Notes under the pieces: model-generated
The model's database searches: none
Seen by the model: only the letters and a program-made list of their open reading frames with translations
What the model was told of the DNA's origin: nothing
Program-made: the position numbers and the translations under genes
NCBI GenBank assembly: GCA_005879065.1
Contig: VBLU01000161.1
Span: 1-20,568 of the forward strand
Reading direction: 5' to 3'
Source of the DNA: Methanobacteriota archaeon
Lineage (GTDB): Archaea; Thermoplasmatota; Thermoplasmata; RBG-16-68-12
Length of the DNA stretch: 20,568 nt
Shown here: one piece after another, positions 13,853-20,568 of the stretch
Numbering within the stretch: position 1 is the first letter of the stretch
Layout: each line of letters starts with the position of its first letter

Positions 13853-15175
13853 ATGGCGGCCCCGAGACGGGTAATCATCCTCGGCGCGGCCGGTCGAGAC
13901 TTCCACAACTTCAATGTGGTCTACCGAAACGATCCGGCCTCCGAGGTCGTGGCCTTCACCGCCACGCAAATCCCGGGAATCGAGAGCCGTAAGTACCCCG
14001 CCTCTCTGGCGGGTCCACGGTATCCCGACGGGATTCCCATTTTCCCCGAGGACGACCTCCCGAAGCTGATCGAGAAACACGCGGTTCAGACCTGCGTGTT
14101 CTCCTACTCCGACGTGGATTACAGTCACATCGGGCATCTCATCGCCCTCGCCAACTCCCACGGAGCGGACTTCCTCCTCCTCGGAGCCCAGCCGACGATG
14201 CTCAAGGCCCGTGTGCCCGTCATCGCGATTTGTGCTGTCCGGACCGGAAGCGGGAAGAGCCAGACCACGCGGCGGGTCGCGGGGATCCTTCGGGCACACG
14301 GCAAAAAGGTCGTCGTCGTGCGCCATCCGATGCCCTACGGGGACCTCGCCTCGCAGGCGGTGGAGCGGTTCGCGACCTACGAGGATCTGGATCGGTACGA
14401 GACGACGATTGAAGAGCGGGAAGAATACGAGCCCCACATCGACAAGGGGACCGTCGTCTACGCGGGCGTCGACTACGAAAAGATCCTGCGACAGGCGGAG
14501 CAGGAAGCCGAGATCCTCCTGTGGGACGGCGGGAACAACGACACGCCGTTCTTCAAACCGGACCTGCACATCGTCGTCGCGGACCCGCTCCGCCCGGGGC
14601 ACGAGCTGTCCTACTACCCGGGCGAAACGAACGTCCGCATGGCGGACGTCGTCGTCATCAACAAGGTCGACACCGCCACGCCCGAGAACGTGGAGGTCGT
14701 GAAGCGGAACGTGCGGGAGGTGAACCCGGATGCGGTCGTCGTGGAGGCCGCCTCACCGATCACCCCTGACGAGACCGTTCAGATTCGCGGGAAAAGGGTG
14801 CTCGCCATCGAGGACGGTCCGACGCTCACGCATGGAGGGATGGAGTATGGCGCGGCCTACATTGCCGCACAGCGGTTCGGAGCGGCCGAGATTGTCAGCG
14901 CGGTGGGCCACGCCGTCGGCTCGATCAAGGAGACGTACAAGAAATATCCGAACTCCCGGAAAGTCCTCCCGGCGATGGGCTACGGACCGAAGCAGATCAA
15001 GGAACTCGAGGAGACGATCGATGCGACCCCTATCGATATCGTCCTGAGCGGCACGCCCATCGATCTGAGCCGAGTCCTCAAGACCAAGAAGCCCGTGGTC
15101 CACGTCCGGTACGAGCTCGATGAGATCGGCCACCCGAACCTCGAGGACGTCCTTCGAGACTGGGAATTCATCTGA
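13853..15175 (+). CDS. cpgS: Cyclic 2,3-diphosphoglycerate synthetase homologue
   Basis: The characterised enzyme closes 2,3-diphosphoglycerate into cyclic 2,3-diphosphoglycerate using ATP, a thermoprotective and phosphate-storage solute of some methanogens. 440 residues, near the family length. N-terminal RRVIILGAAGRDFHNFNVVYR is the family signature; a P-loop AVRTGSGKS is at 128-136, followed by VVVRHPMPYGDL, LLWDGGNNDTPFFKPD and VVINKVDTA, as in P-loop GTPase-like folds. ATG 13853 is supported by the TATA-like box 25 nt upstream. Homologues occur in many non-methanogens where the product has not been shown, so the family call is firm and the exact reaction less so. Confidence 0.88.
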   Translation: MAAPRRVIILGAAGRDFHNFNVVYRNDPASEVVAFTATQIPGIESRKYPASLAGPRYPDGIPIFPEDDLPKLIEKHAVQTCVFSYSDVDYSHIGHLIALANSHGADFLLLGAQPTMLKARVPVIAICAVRTGSGKSQTTRRVAGILRAHGKKVVVVRHPMPYGDLASQAVERFATYEDLDRYETTIEEREEYEPHIDKGTVVYAGVDYEKILRQAEQEAEILLWDGGNNDTPFFKPDLHIVVADPLRPGHELSYYPGETNVRMADVVVINKVDTATPENVEVVKRNVREVNPDAVVVEAASPITPDETVQIRGKRVLAIEDGPTLTHGGMEYGAAYIAAQRFGAAEIVSAVGHAVGSIKETYKKYPNSRKVLPAMGYGPKQIKELEETIDATPIDIVLSGTPIDLSRVLKTKKPVVHVRYELDEIGHPNLEDVLRDWEFI

Positions 15176-15183
15176 GATCAGAT
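15170..15183. repeat. Palindrome containing both stop codons of a convergent pair
   Basis: ATCTGA, two bases, then TCAGAT. The left arm carries the cpgS stop TGA (15173-15175) and the right arm the mirror-image stop of the minus-strand membrane gene (15178-15180). It may simply result from two TGA stops facing each other. Confidence 0.5.
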
Positions 15184-15534
15184 TCGACGGCGAGACCACG
15201 GGACCTTTTCCGGATTCAACCGGTAGTAGTCGTAGAGGATCGCGACCAGGAGACCCACTCCGAGATATGCCCAGTCCGCGAGGTTCCGCACACTGAAGAG
15301 GAACCCGCTCGCCACCGCGGGAACGAAGACGATGAGCAGGAACGAGACCCACACTAGGGACCGGACCGAGCCGCTTTTGGGGTTGAACCCTTTCCTCTCC
15401 AGGATTTCGGGCACCACGACGAAAGGCATGATGACCGCAATGGCCGTTGCCGCGAATACGATCAGCGTCTGAACCGGGTCCACGTCGGACCGAAGCAGTT
15501 CGGGACGATGAACCTTCGGCGCGGCCCACCACAT
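15178..15534 (-). CDS. Three-helix membrane protein of unknown function
   Basis: 118 residues from ATG 15534. Hydrophobic helices near residues 21-46 (TLIVFAATAIAVIMPFVVV), 58-82 (LVWVSFLLIVFVPAVASGFL) and 88-107 (WAYLGVGLLVAILYDYY); the C-terminus is basic (WSRRRI). A later GTG at 15483 is an alternative start just before the first helix. It converges with cpgS, two bases apart, and is divergent from the beta-oxidation gene at 15578. I recognise no family. Confidence 0.65.
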   Translation of the reverse strand: MWWAAPKVHRPELLRSDVDPVQTLIVFAATAIAVIMPFVVVPEILERKGFNPKSGSVRSLVWVSFLLIVFVPAVASGFLFSVRNLADWAYLGVGLLVAILYDYYRLNPEKVPWSRRRI

Positions 15535-15540
15535 CTTTAA
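15534..15540 (+). promoter_or_regulatory. TATA-like box upstream of the dehydrogenase gene
   Basis: TCTTTAA lies 40 nt before ATG 15578. Initiation about 26 nt downstream would leave a short leader containing GGGAGGG at 15561-15567, a good ribosome-binding site 10 nt before the ATG, unlike the leaderless genes elsewhere in the window. Confidence 0.4.
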
Positions 15541-15577
15541 CTCCGGTCCTCCCTTCCTCCGGGAGGGAACGGCGACG

Positions 15578-15832
15578 ATGCGGCTCGCGGTGATCGGTGC
15601 GGGGGAGATGGGCCACGGGATTGCGGAGCTGGCGGCCCTGCACGGCCACGAGGTCCGGATGCGGGACATCAAACAGGAGTTCCTGGACCGTGGAATGGAA
15701 CGGATCCGCTGGTCCCTCGGCAAGCTCGTGGAGAAGAACCAGATCCGACCGGACCAGATGCAAGAGGCCTTTGACCGGATTCACACGACGTTGGACCTGG
15801 CCGAGGCGTGCCGCAACGCATGGCCCTCGTGA
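15578..15832 (+). pseudogene. 3-hydroxyacyl-CoA dehydrogenase, NAD-binding N-terminal fragment
   Basis: 84 residues with the dinucleotide-binding motif GAGEMGHGIAE at the N-terminus and a helix region typical of 3-hydroxyacyl-CoA dehydrogenases, ending early at TGA 15830-15832. Similarity stops after DLAEACRNA. A normal enzyme continues with a strand VIEAVPE and the NTSS motif before the ATKRP-x-x-VVGMHFFNPP segment. Here that segment follows at once in another frame (from about 15820), so roughly 40 residues are missing and the frame has shifted. This is the 5' part of one gene with the next entry, disabled by a deletion or by a sequence assembly error. The start ATG 15578 is supported by GGGAGGG at 15561-15567. 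Confidence 0.75.
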
Positions 15833-17394
15833 CGAAACGTCCGAAACAGGTCGTCGGGATGCACTTCTTCAACCCGCCGATGCTCATGCCGCTCATCGAA
15901 GTCATCCGCGCGGACACGACGAGCGATGCCACGCTCGGAGTCGCCGTCGACCTTTCCAAGTCCCTCGGGAAGACGGTCGTCGTGGTCAAGAAAGACGTCC
16001 CCGGCTTCATCACGACCCGTGTCCTCGGTCCGTATTTCGAGGAAGCTGCGCGAATCCACGACGAGGAAGGGGTGTCCATCGAAACGATCGACGCCGCCAT
16101 GCGATTCCGGGCCGGCTTCCCCATGGGACCTTTCGAGCTGGCGGACCAAGTGGGCATCGACGTGTTGCACCATTTGATCGAGAACGCGGATCGCCCGATG
16201 CCTCGGTCCGTCCAAGCCCTGATGGACGCAAAGAAACTCGGGCGAAAAGTCGACGAGGGCTTCTATGCCTACAAGGAGGGCCGGCCGAACCTGACGCCGG
16301 ACATGGGCTTGTCCTTTGATCCAGTTCGTATTCTGTCGCGGATGATCAACGAGGCCGCGGAACTCGTCGCGCTCGATGTCGCGAGCCCGGCGGAGATCGA
16401 CGAGGCGATGCGGCTGGGGACCGCATTCCCGAAAGGACCTCTCGCCACCGCCGACGACCTGGGGATTGATGTCGTCGTCAACGCATTGAAGCAGGAGTCG
16501 AGCGCGAAGCCCGCCAAGCTCCTCGAGGCCATGGTAGCGCGCGGGGACCTCGGCACGAAGACCGGCAAGGGATTCTATGAGCACAAGGAGCGAGGTGGTG
16601 GGATGAATTTCGAGACCCTCTTAATCTCGCGGGATGCGGAGACCCATGTCGCGACGATCGCGATCAATCGACCCGATCGACTCAACACGATCAGCCCGCA
16701 GGTCTTCGATGAGCTCGAGAGGGCCCTTGCGGAGCTGGAGAGAGACGATGCCATCCGGTGTGTCGTGGTGACCGGCGCCGGGGACCGTTCGTTCAGTGCC
16801 GGAGCGGACCTGACGTCCTTCAGCGACATTTCCAAGGCGTTCAAGGTGTGGCAGTTCTCACGCCGTGGCGAGGAGGTCATGAACCGACTTGCAAATTTCT
16901 CCAAGCCGACGCTCGCGGCAATCAACGGTCATTGCTTCGGAGGCGGGCTCGAATTGGCCTTGGCCTGCGACTTCCGGATCGCGGCGAAGGGGGCCAAGCT
17001 CGGACAGACCGAGGTGAATCTGGGCCTCGTCCCCGGGGCGGGCGGGACCCAACGGCTCGTCCGAATGCTCGGTCAGGCGAAGGCGAAGGAACTCGTGCTT
17101 CTCGGGCTTCGGCTCACCTCCGACGAAGCAGCCGCGATCGGCCTCGTGACGAAGACCGTGGAGAACGAAGCGTTCTCGTCCGAGGTCCGCGAATTCGCCG
17201 GCCGACTCGCTCGACAGGCGCCCATCGCGATCCGCCTGGCGAAGGCGCTCCTGAATCGCGGTGGCGACACGCCCATCGATGCGGCCCTCGAGATGGAGGC
17301 GATGGCCTTCGGCCTCGTCGCCTCGACGGACGACATTTACGAAGGAATCCAAGCCTTCATGGAGAAGCGCGCACCGAAGTTCAAGGGTACGTGA
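15808..17394 (+). CDS. 3-hydroxyacyl-CoA dehydrogenase (lacking NAD domain) fused to enoyl-CoA hydratase
   Basis: Two beta-oxidation activities on one chain: dehydrogenation of 3-hydroxyacyl-CoA and hydration of enoyl-CoA. From GTG 15808 or ATG 15820 it begins at KRPKQVVGMHFFNPP, which carries the catalytic His. Two 3HCDH C-terminal domains follow (GFITTRVLGPYFEEA; GPFELADQVGID with the paired Glu; then FPKGPLATADDLGID). From about 16603 a complete crotonase domain runs to the end with both catalytic glutamates, in GGGLELALACD and 20 residues later in GQTEVNLG, and the oxyanion-type PGAGGTQRL. The NAD-binding domain is out of frame upstream, so the dehydrogenase half is probably inactive as written, while the hydratase half is intact. 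It converges with the CoA-transferase gene. Confidence 0.85.
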   Translation: MPQRMALVTKRPKQVVGMHFFNPPMLMPLIEVIRADTTSDATLGVAVDLSKSLGKTVVVVKKDVPGFITTRVLGPYFEEAARIHDEEGVSIETIDAAMRFRAGFPMGPFELADQVGIDVLHHLIENADRPMPRSVQALMDAKKLGRKVDEGFYAYKEGRPNLTPDMGLSFDPVRILSRMINEAAELVALDVASPAEIDEAMRLGTAFPKGPLATADDLGIDVVVNALKQESSAKPAKLLEAMVARGDLGTKTGKGFYEHKERGGGMNFETLLISRDAETHVATIAINRPDRLNTISPQVFDELERALAELERDDAIRCVVVTGAGDRSFSAGADLTSFSDISKAFKVWQFSRRGEEVMNRLANFSKPTLAAINGHCFGGGLELALACDFRIAAKGAKLGQTEVNLGLVPGAGGTQRLVRMLGQAKAKELVLLGLRLTSDEAAAIGLVTKTVENEAFSSEVREFAGRLARQAPIAIRLAKALLNRGGDTPIDAALEMEAMAFGLVASTDDIYEGIQAFMEKRAPKFKGT

Positions 17395-17425
17395 GTCCGC
17401 TCTTCCGGTCGGCGAGAGCCTGCCA

Positions 17426-18610
17426 TCAGATCGCGACGACGCCTTTCTTGGCCAAGGTCTGAATCTGCCTCGCGGTGTACCCGAGAGAACGAAGGATTTC
17501 CTCGGTGTCCTGGCCTTTTGCGGGCACCCGCGTCGGGTTGCGCGTCTCCAGGGTCGCATGCTTCGCGGGGTGGGCGATCACTTGGAGCTTCCAAAGGCCG
17601 GACACGTCGACGACCGGGAGGAGGCCCCGGGCTTTCACGTGGGGATCGCGGACGACTTCGGAGACACGTTTCACTCCCGTGATCGGTAGACTTTCCTTGG
17701 CCAGCAGCGCTTCCCACTCGGCGAGGGTTCGGCCGCGAAACTTGTCGGCCAGAGTTTGCGCCACGGCGAATCGTTCCGCACCGTCCTTGAACTGTTTCTC
17801 GGCGAGATCCGGGGCTCCGATGAGCTCGCACATCCGAGACCAGAACTTCGGCTCGACCGTGGCTACGGACAGCCAGCGACCGTCTTTTGTCTCATACAGA
17901 CTGTAGAAGGGAAACGACCCGGTCAGAAGGGTCTCGCCCGCGACCGGCTCTTCGCCGGTGGCAAGGAAACGCGCGAGGCCGAGGACCATGAGCGTCACGG
18001 CGGTATCGTAGATCGAGACGTCGATGAACTCCCCGCGGCCCGTACGGTCTCGCACCCGCAGAGCGGCCAAGATCGCAAGGGCGGCGTTGAAGCCGCTCGC
18101 GAGATCGGCGATCGGGACCCCGGGGATGGCCGGGGCCTTGTCCTCCCTCCCCGTTGTCACGCCGAGGATCCCGGCGAGGGCCTGGAAGTTGATGTCGTGT
18201 CCGGGGAGATCCTTGTACGGCCCCGTTTGACCGTATCCCGAGAAGGAGCAATAGACTAGCCTCGGGTTCATCATGGCGAGATCGTCATAGGCCACGCGGA
18301 GCCGCGCCATCACGCCGGGACGAAACTGTTCGACGACCACGTCGGAACCGCGCGCGAGTTTGTGCACGATCTCCTGCCCCTCGGGTGTCTTCAAGTCCAC
18401 GGAGAGAGACCGCTTTCCTCGATTCACCATGAGGAACGGATAGGAGACGTCATGCACGATCGGGGGAACGGAGCGCATGTAGTCGCCCAGTTTCGGGTCT
18501 TCGATCTTGATCACCTCCGCACCGAGGTTGCACAAGAGTTGCGTACAGAACGGACCTGGGAGGAGCCGCGTGAAGTCCAACACGGTGATTCCCTCAAGGG
18601 CCGCAGGCAT
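17426..18610 (-). CDS. Family III CoA-transferase (CaiB/BaiF type)
   Basis: Moves CoA between carboxylic acids. 394 residues, the normal length. N-terminal LEGITVLDFTRLLPGPFCTQLLCNLGAEVIKIE is the family signature; VVVEQFRPGVMARL follows, and Asp 139 in PGHDINFQALAG is the expected catalytic aspartate. Later GEFIDVSIYDTAV and the C-terminal HAT-like region (RDPHVKARG) also fit. ATG 18610 is favoured because a TATA-like box lies 28 nt upstream; a TTG at 18622 is the alternative. The substrate may be a fatty, dicarboxylic or bile-acid-like acid; racemases of the same fold cannot be excluded. Neighbouring beta-oxidation genes suggest acyl-CoA activation. Confidence 0.9.
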   Translation of the reverse strand: MPAALEGITVLDFTRLLPGPFCTQLLCNLGAEVIKIEDPKLGDYMRSVPPIVHDVSYPFLMVNRGKRSLSVDLKTPEGQEIVHKLARGSDVVVEQFRPGVMARLRVAYDDLAMMNPRLVYCSFSGYGQTGPYKDLPGHDINFQALAGILGVTTGREDKAPAIPGVPIADLASGFNAALAILAALRVRDRTGRGEFIDVSIYDTAVTLMVLGLARFLATGEEPVAGETLLTGSFPFYSLYETKDGRWLSVATVEPKFWSRMCELIGAPDLAEKQFKDGAERFAVAQTLADKFRGRTLAEWEALLAKESLPITGVKRVSEVVRDPHVKARGLLPVVDVSGLWKLQVIAHPAKHATLETRNPTRVPAKGQDTEEILRSLGYTARQIQTLAKKGVVAI

Positions 18611-18634
18611 GCGCGATGGCAACCCGCCGTTGTG

Positions 18635-18641
18635 GTATCAA
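18635..18641 (-). promoter_or_regulatory. TATA-like box for the CoA-transferase
   Basis: The minus strand reads TTGATAC, centred 28 nt before ATG 18610, supporting that codon rather than TTG 18622. Confidence 0.4.
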
Positions 18642-18686
18642 GGTTCGCGCGAGCCGGATGGTCCTAGGCCCCGCGTCCCGCAGGCG

Positions 18687-19730
18687 CTACGGAACCGCGG
18701 GGGGCGGAGGCGCGGGACTCTTGCCGAAGTCGAAACAATCCGACATGTCATCCGCCCGGGCGTCGCGCGGATTCAGTGTGGCGAGGCCGAAGTTCACCTC
18801 GCAGAATTTCAACAGGCTCACGTGGGAGTGGAGGACTTTGGAGATGTAGCCGTTTCTCGCGTACGGGCCCAACACGATGCATCCCACGCGAGGACCGTAT
18901 CGAAATTGGCTTCCCACGTAGCCGGGATGTGCCCCGTTCCCGTGCCATACCTCCACGGTTGGGGGCTCGACGTGATCATACCATCCGCCCCAGTCGTCCC
19001 ACGTGAGAAACACCGCGACGTCCGGCCATAATCCTCCCCGGACGATCGCGTTGATTTGGTCCACGGACCACTGCATCCCTTCGGTCACGTTGCCCATCCG
19101 GACGCCCTGAGGATTGCTGTAAGGAGGATGCTCGTCGAACTCAAGTGGCGCGTACACCCACGATACTTCCGGGAGCTGTCCGGCGGTCGCGTCCACGCGA
19201 AATTGATCCGATGGGAGTTTCCATTTCGGATTGACGCCGTGAAGGTAGTCGATCGCGTACCCGCCGTAACTCCGCCACGTCAATCGAGATTGCTCCAAGC
19301 TCTTCGGCAGCGACGCGTTGATCTTGATTGTCTGTGGAGCCCCCCGGGAAGGGTTGTCGATGATCGGAGAGTCGGCGCAGAGGAGCATGAGGTGGTTCGG
19401 TGTGGACGGCCCGGCGACATCCGTGTAGTAGTTATCGCAGAGGCAAAACTGCCTCGCATAGGAAAAGTACACGGGTATGTCCTGCTCGATGAACTGTTCG
19501 CGGGCGGCGGTCGTCTGTCGGGCGAGCCACGCGGCATGGGTGTGCGGATGATCCCTCGCGGGAGGATTCGGAGATCGCGGCAATCTAGCACCGTTCGCAC
19601 CGGGGAAGGTGCCGAAGTAGTTGTCGAACGTATGGTTCTCTTTGAGGATGATCACCACATGCTTGACCTTTTTCGCAGGAATCTCTCCTGGCCCACTCCG
19701 GGTCAAGTCCGCGCACGGGCCGTGGTGCAT
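18687..19730 (-). CDS. Phosphoesterase of the phospholipase C/acid phosphatase (AcpA) family
   Basis: Expected to hydrolyse phosphate monoesters or phospholipid head groups. 347 residues. Family features are VVIILKENHTFDNYFGTFPG at the N-terminus, TPNHLML, SYGGYAIDYLHG, then EHPPYSN and LTWDDWGGWYDHVEPP, and RVGCIVLGPYAR near the C-terminus. These hold the metal ligands and the catalytic Asn/Thr-type region. Most relatives are exported, often by the Tat route, but here ATG 19730 is the only reasonable start and no signal peptide precedes the first family motif. The C-terminal beta domains of larger phospholipases C are absent. A cytoplasmic role or export by another route is possible. It is divergent from the thiolase gene. 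Confidence 0.88.
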   Translation of the reverse strand: MHHGPCADLTRSGPGEIPAKKVKHVVIILKENHTFDNYFGTFPGANGARLPRSPNPPARDHPHTHAAWLARQTTAAREQFIEQDIPVYFSYARQFCLCDNYYTDVAGPSTPNHLMLLCADSPIIDNPSRGAPQTIKINASLPKSLEQSRLTWRSYGGYAIDYLHGVNPKWKLPSDQFRVDATAGQLPEVSWVYAPLEFDEHPPYSNPQGVRMGNVTEGMQWSVDQINAIVRGGLWPDVAVFLTWDDWGGWYDHVEPPTVEVWHGNGAHPGYVGSQFRYGPRVGCIVLGPYARNGYISKVLHSHVSLLKFCEVNFGLATLNPRDARADDMSDCFDFGKSPAPPPPAVP

Positions 19731-19780
19731 GAAATCCCGTCTCCTTATCTCGTCTTGGCAATCGCGAAGTAGAAAACCTT

Positions 19781-19786
19781 CTTATT
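19781..19786 (+). promoter_or_regulatory. TATA-like box for the thiolase gene
   Basis: CTTATT, within CTTCTTATTCC, is 36 nt before ATG 19820, allowing a short leader of about 10 nt. It lies in the 89-nt divergent region shared with the phosphoesterase gene. Confidence 0.4.
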
Positions 19787-19819
19787 CCGCGCGGTACATG
19801 GTCTGCATGGATCCGTTCT

Positions 19820-20568
19820 ATGCGAGAGGCTGTGATCGTGGGGGCCGTACGCACGCCCATCGGGAAGCGGGGCGGGGCCTTGAAGGACTGGAGGCCGGAC
19901 GACTTGGCCGCCTTCGCGCTGAGGGCGCTCGTCGACCGCGCGGGGATCGAGCCCAAGTTGGTCGAGGACGTCGTCCTCGGCTGCGTGACCCAGGTCGACG
20001 AGCAGGGATTGAACATCGGGCGCCTCGCGCCCTTGATTGCCGGATTCCCGGAGTCTGTGCCGGGCACGAGCGTGAACCGGATGTGCGCCTCGGGACTGCA
20101 GGCTTTCAACTTCGCCTCGATGGAGGTCATGACCGGCCAGGCCGACGTCGTGATCGCGGGCGGGGTCGAGTCGATGTCTCGCGTGCCCCTCGGATCCGAT
20201 GCGGGAGTCCTGAGCCCGAAACTGCTGGAGAAGTACGAGATCGTCCAGCAGGGCATCTCGGCCGACTTGGTGGCCGACAAGTATCACGTCACCCGGGAAC
20301 AGATGGACGAGTTCTCCCTGTGGTCCCACCGAAAGGCGATCCGGGCGATCGACGAAGGTCGATTCAAACGGGAGATCGAGCCGGTCCCGGTGTTCGACGA
20401 GAACGGCCAGAAACGGTTGTTCGACGCGGACGAGCATCCACGGCGGAACACGTCTTTGGAGAAGCTCGCCTCGCTGCCGCCGGCCTTCAAGCCCGACGGA
20501 AGGATCACGGCAGGCAATTCGAGCGGCATCAACGATGGGGCATGCGGCATCCTCGTGACGAATCCGGA
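19820..20568 (+). CDS. Acetyl-CoA C-acetyltransferase (thiolase), 3'-truncated by the window
   Basis: Catalyses thiolysis of 3-ketoacyl-CoA in beta-oxidation, or the reverse condensation. The frame is open from ATG 19820 to the window end, giving about 249 of the usual 390-400 residues. The N-terminus (REAVIVGAVRTPIGKRGGAL) and the active-site motif NRMCASGLQA with Cys 89 are typical, as are GGVESMSRVP and the end part ITAGNSSGINDGA. The later catalytic His and second Cys motifs lie beyond the window. It starts close to the divergent phosphoesterase gene and completes the set with the dehydrogenase/hydratase fusion and CoA-transferase nearby. Confidence 0.93.
   Translation, partial: MREAVIVGAVRTPIGKRGGALKDWRPDDLAAFALRALVDRAGIEPKLVEDVVLGCVTQVDEQGLNIGRLAPLIAGFPESVPGTSVNRMCASGLQAFNFASMEVMTGQADVVIAGGVESMSRVPLGSDAGVLSPKLLEKYEIVQQGISADLVADKYHVTREQMDEFSLWSHRKAIRAIDEGRFKREIEPVPVFDENGQKRLFDADEHPRRNTSLEKLASLPPAFKPDGRITAGNSSGINDGACGILVTNP

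Noticed and set aside
15545..15570. CCTCC-G-GGAGG palindrome before the dehydrogenase as an operator
   Set aside because: The right arm is simply the ribosome-binding site, and CCTCC/GGAGG pairs arise easily in this composition.
1..20568. CRISPR arrays, insertion sequences, integrases, tRNA or rRNA genes
   Set aside because: No regularly spaced repeats, terminal inverted repeats, transposase or integrase motifs, or cloverleaf-like sequences were seen on reading; a dedicated search could still find a weak one.

Overview
The window is GC-rich, gene-dense archaeal DNA. The archaeal assignment rests on several genes: RNA polymerase subunit L (Rpo11), an archaeal-type TruD, a family-5 uracil-DNA glycosylase, a cyclic 2,3-diphosphoglycerate synthetase homologue, a PPC-domain protein and a tandem winged-helix regulator. 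TATA-like boxes lie about 25-30 nt upstream of many start codons, with no room for a leader. The mix of high GC, fatty-acid beta-oxidation genes and no visible methanogenesis genes suggests a Thermoplasmata-like lineage from soil or sediment. That placement is inference; no rRNA or tRNA gene was seen.

Layout. 1-328: C-terminal end of a SAM methyltransferase. 407-4912: a tightly packed operon with a sequon-rich membrane-anchored surface protein and two consecutive ABC-2 exporter pairs (ATPase, permease, ATPase, permease). 4933-6382 (minus): a long helical protein of unknown function, then dodecin. 6530-8081: rpo11 and truD, 4 nt apart. 8137-8923 (minus): a 3-helix membrane protein and a tandem winged-helix regulator, divergent from a secreted anchored protein (9077-10291). 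10392-10595: a small Cys/His protein. 10624-12397 (minus): a translationally coupled trio of zinc-ribbon protein, metallo-beta-lactamase exonuclease and PPC-domain protein. 12517-12909 (minus): a two-helix membrane protein, divergent from the family-5 uracil-DNA glycosylase (13060-13782). 13853-15175: cpgS homologue, convergent with a 3-helix membrane protein (15178-15534). 15578-20568: a lipid/CoA region with a 3-hydroxyacyl-CoA dehydrogenase/enoyl-CoA hydratase fusion interrupted by a deletion and frameshift, a family III CoA-transferase, a phospholipase C/acid phosphatase-type phosphoesterase and a thiolase cut by the window end.

How the genes fit together. The last region supplies dehydrogenation, hydration, thiolysis and CoA transfer, which is most of a beta-oxidation or related acyl-CoA route; the phosphoesterase may release phosphate or lipid head groups. 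The ABC operon looks like one export machine or two related ones with a surface partner. Housekeeping information genes lie between these modules. No CRISPR array, insertion sequence, integrase or phage gene was seen. No gene-free stretch exceeds about 160 bases. The strongest oddities are the broken beta-oxidation fusion gene, the ABC ATPase whose natural start lacks a normal start codon, and the zinc-ribbon/exonuclease/PPC operon.
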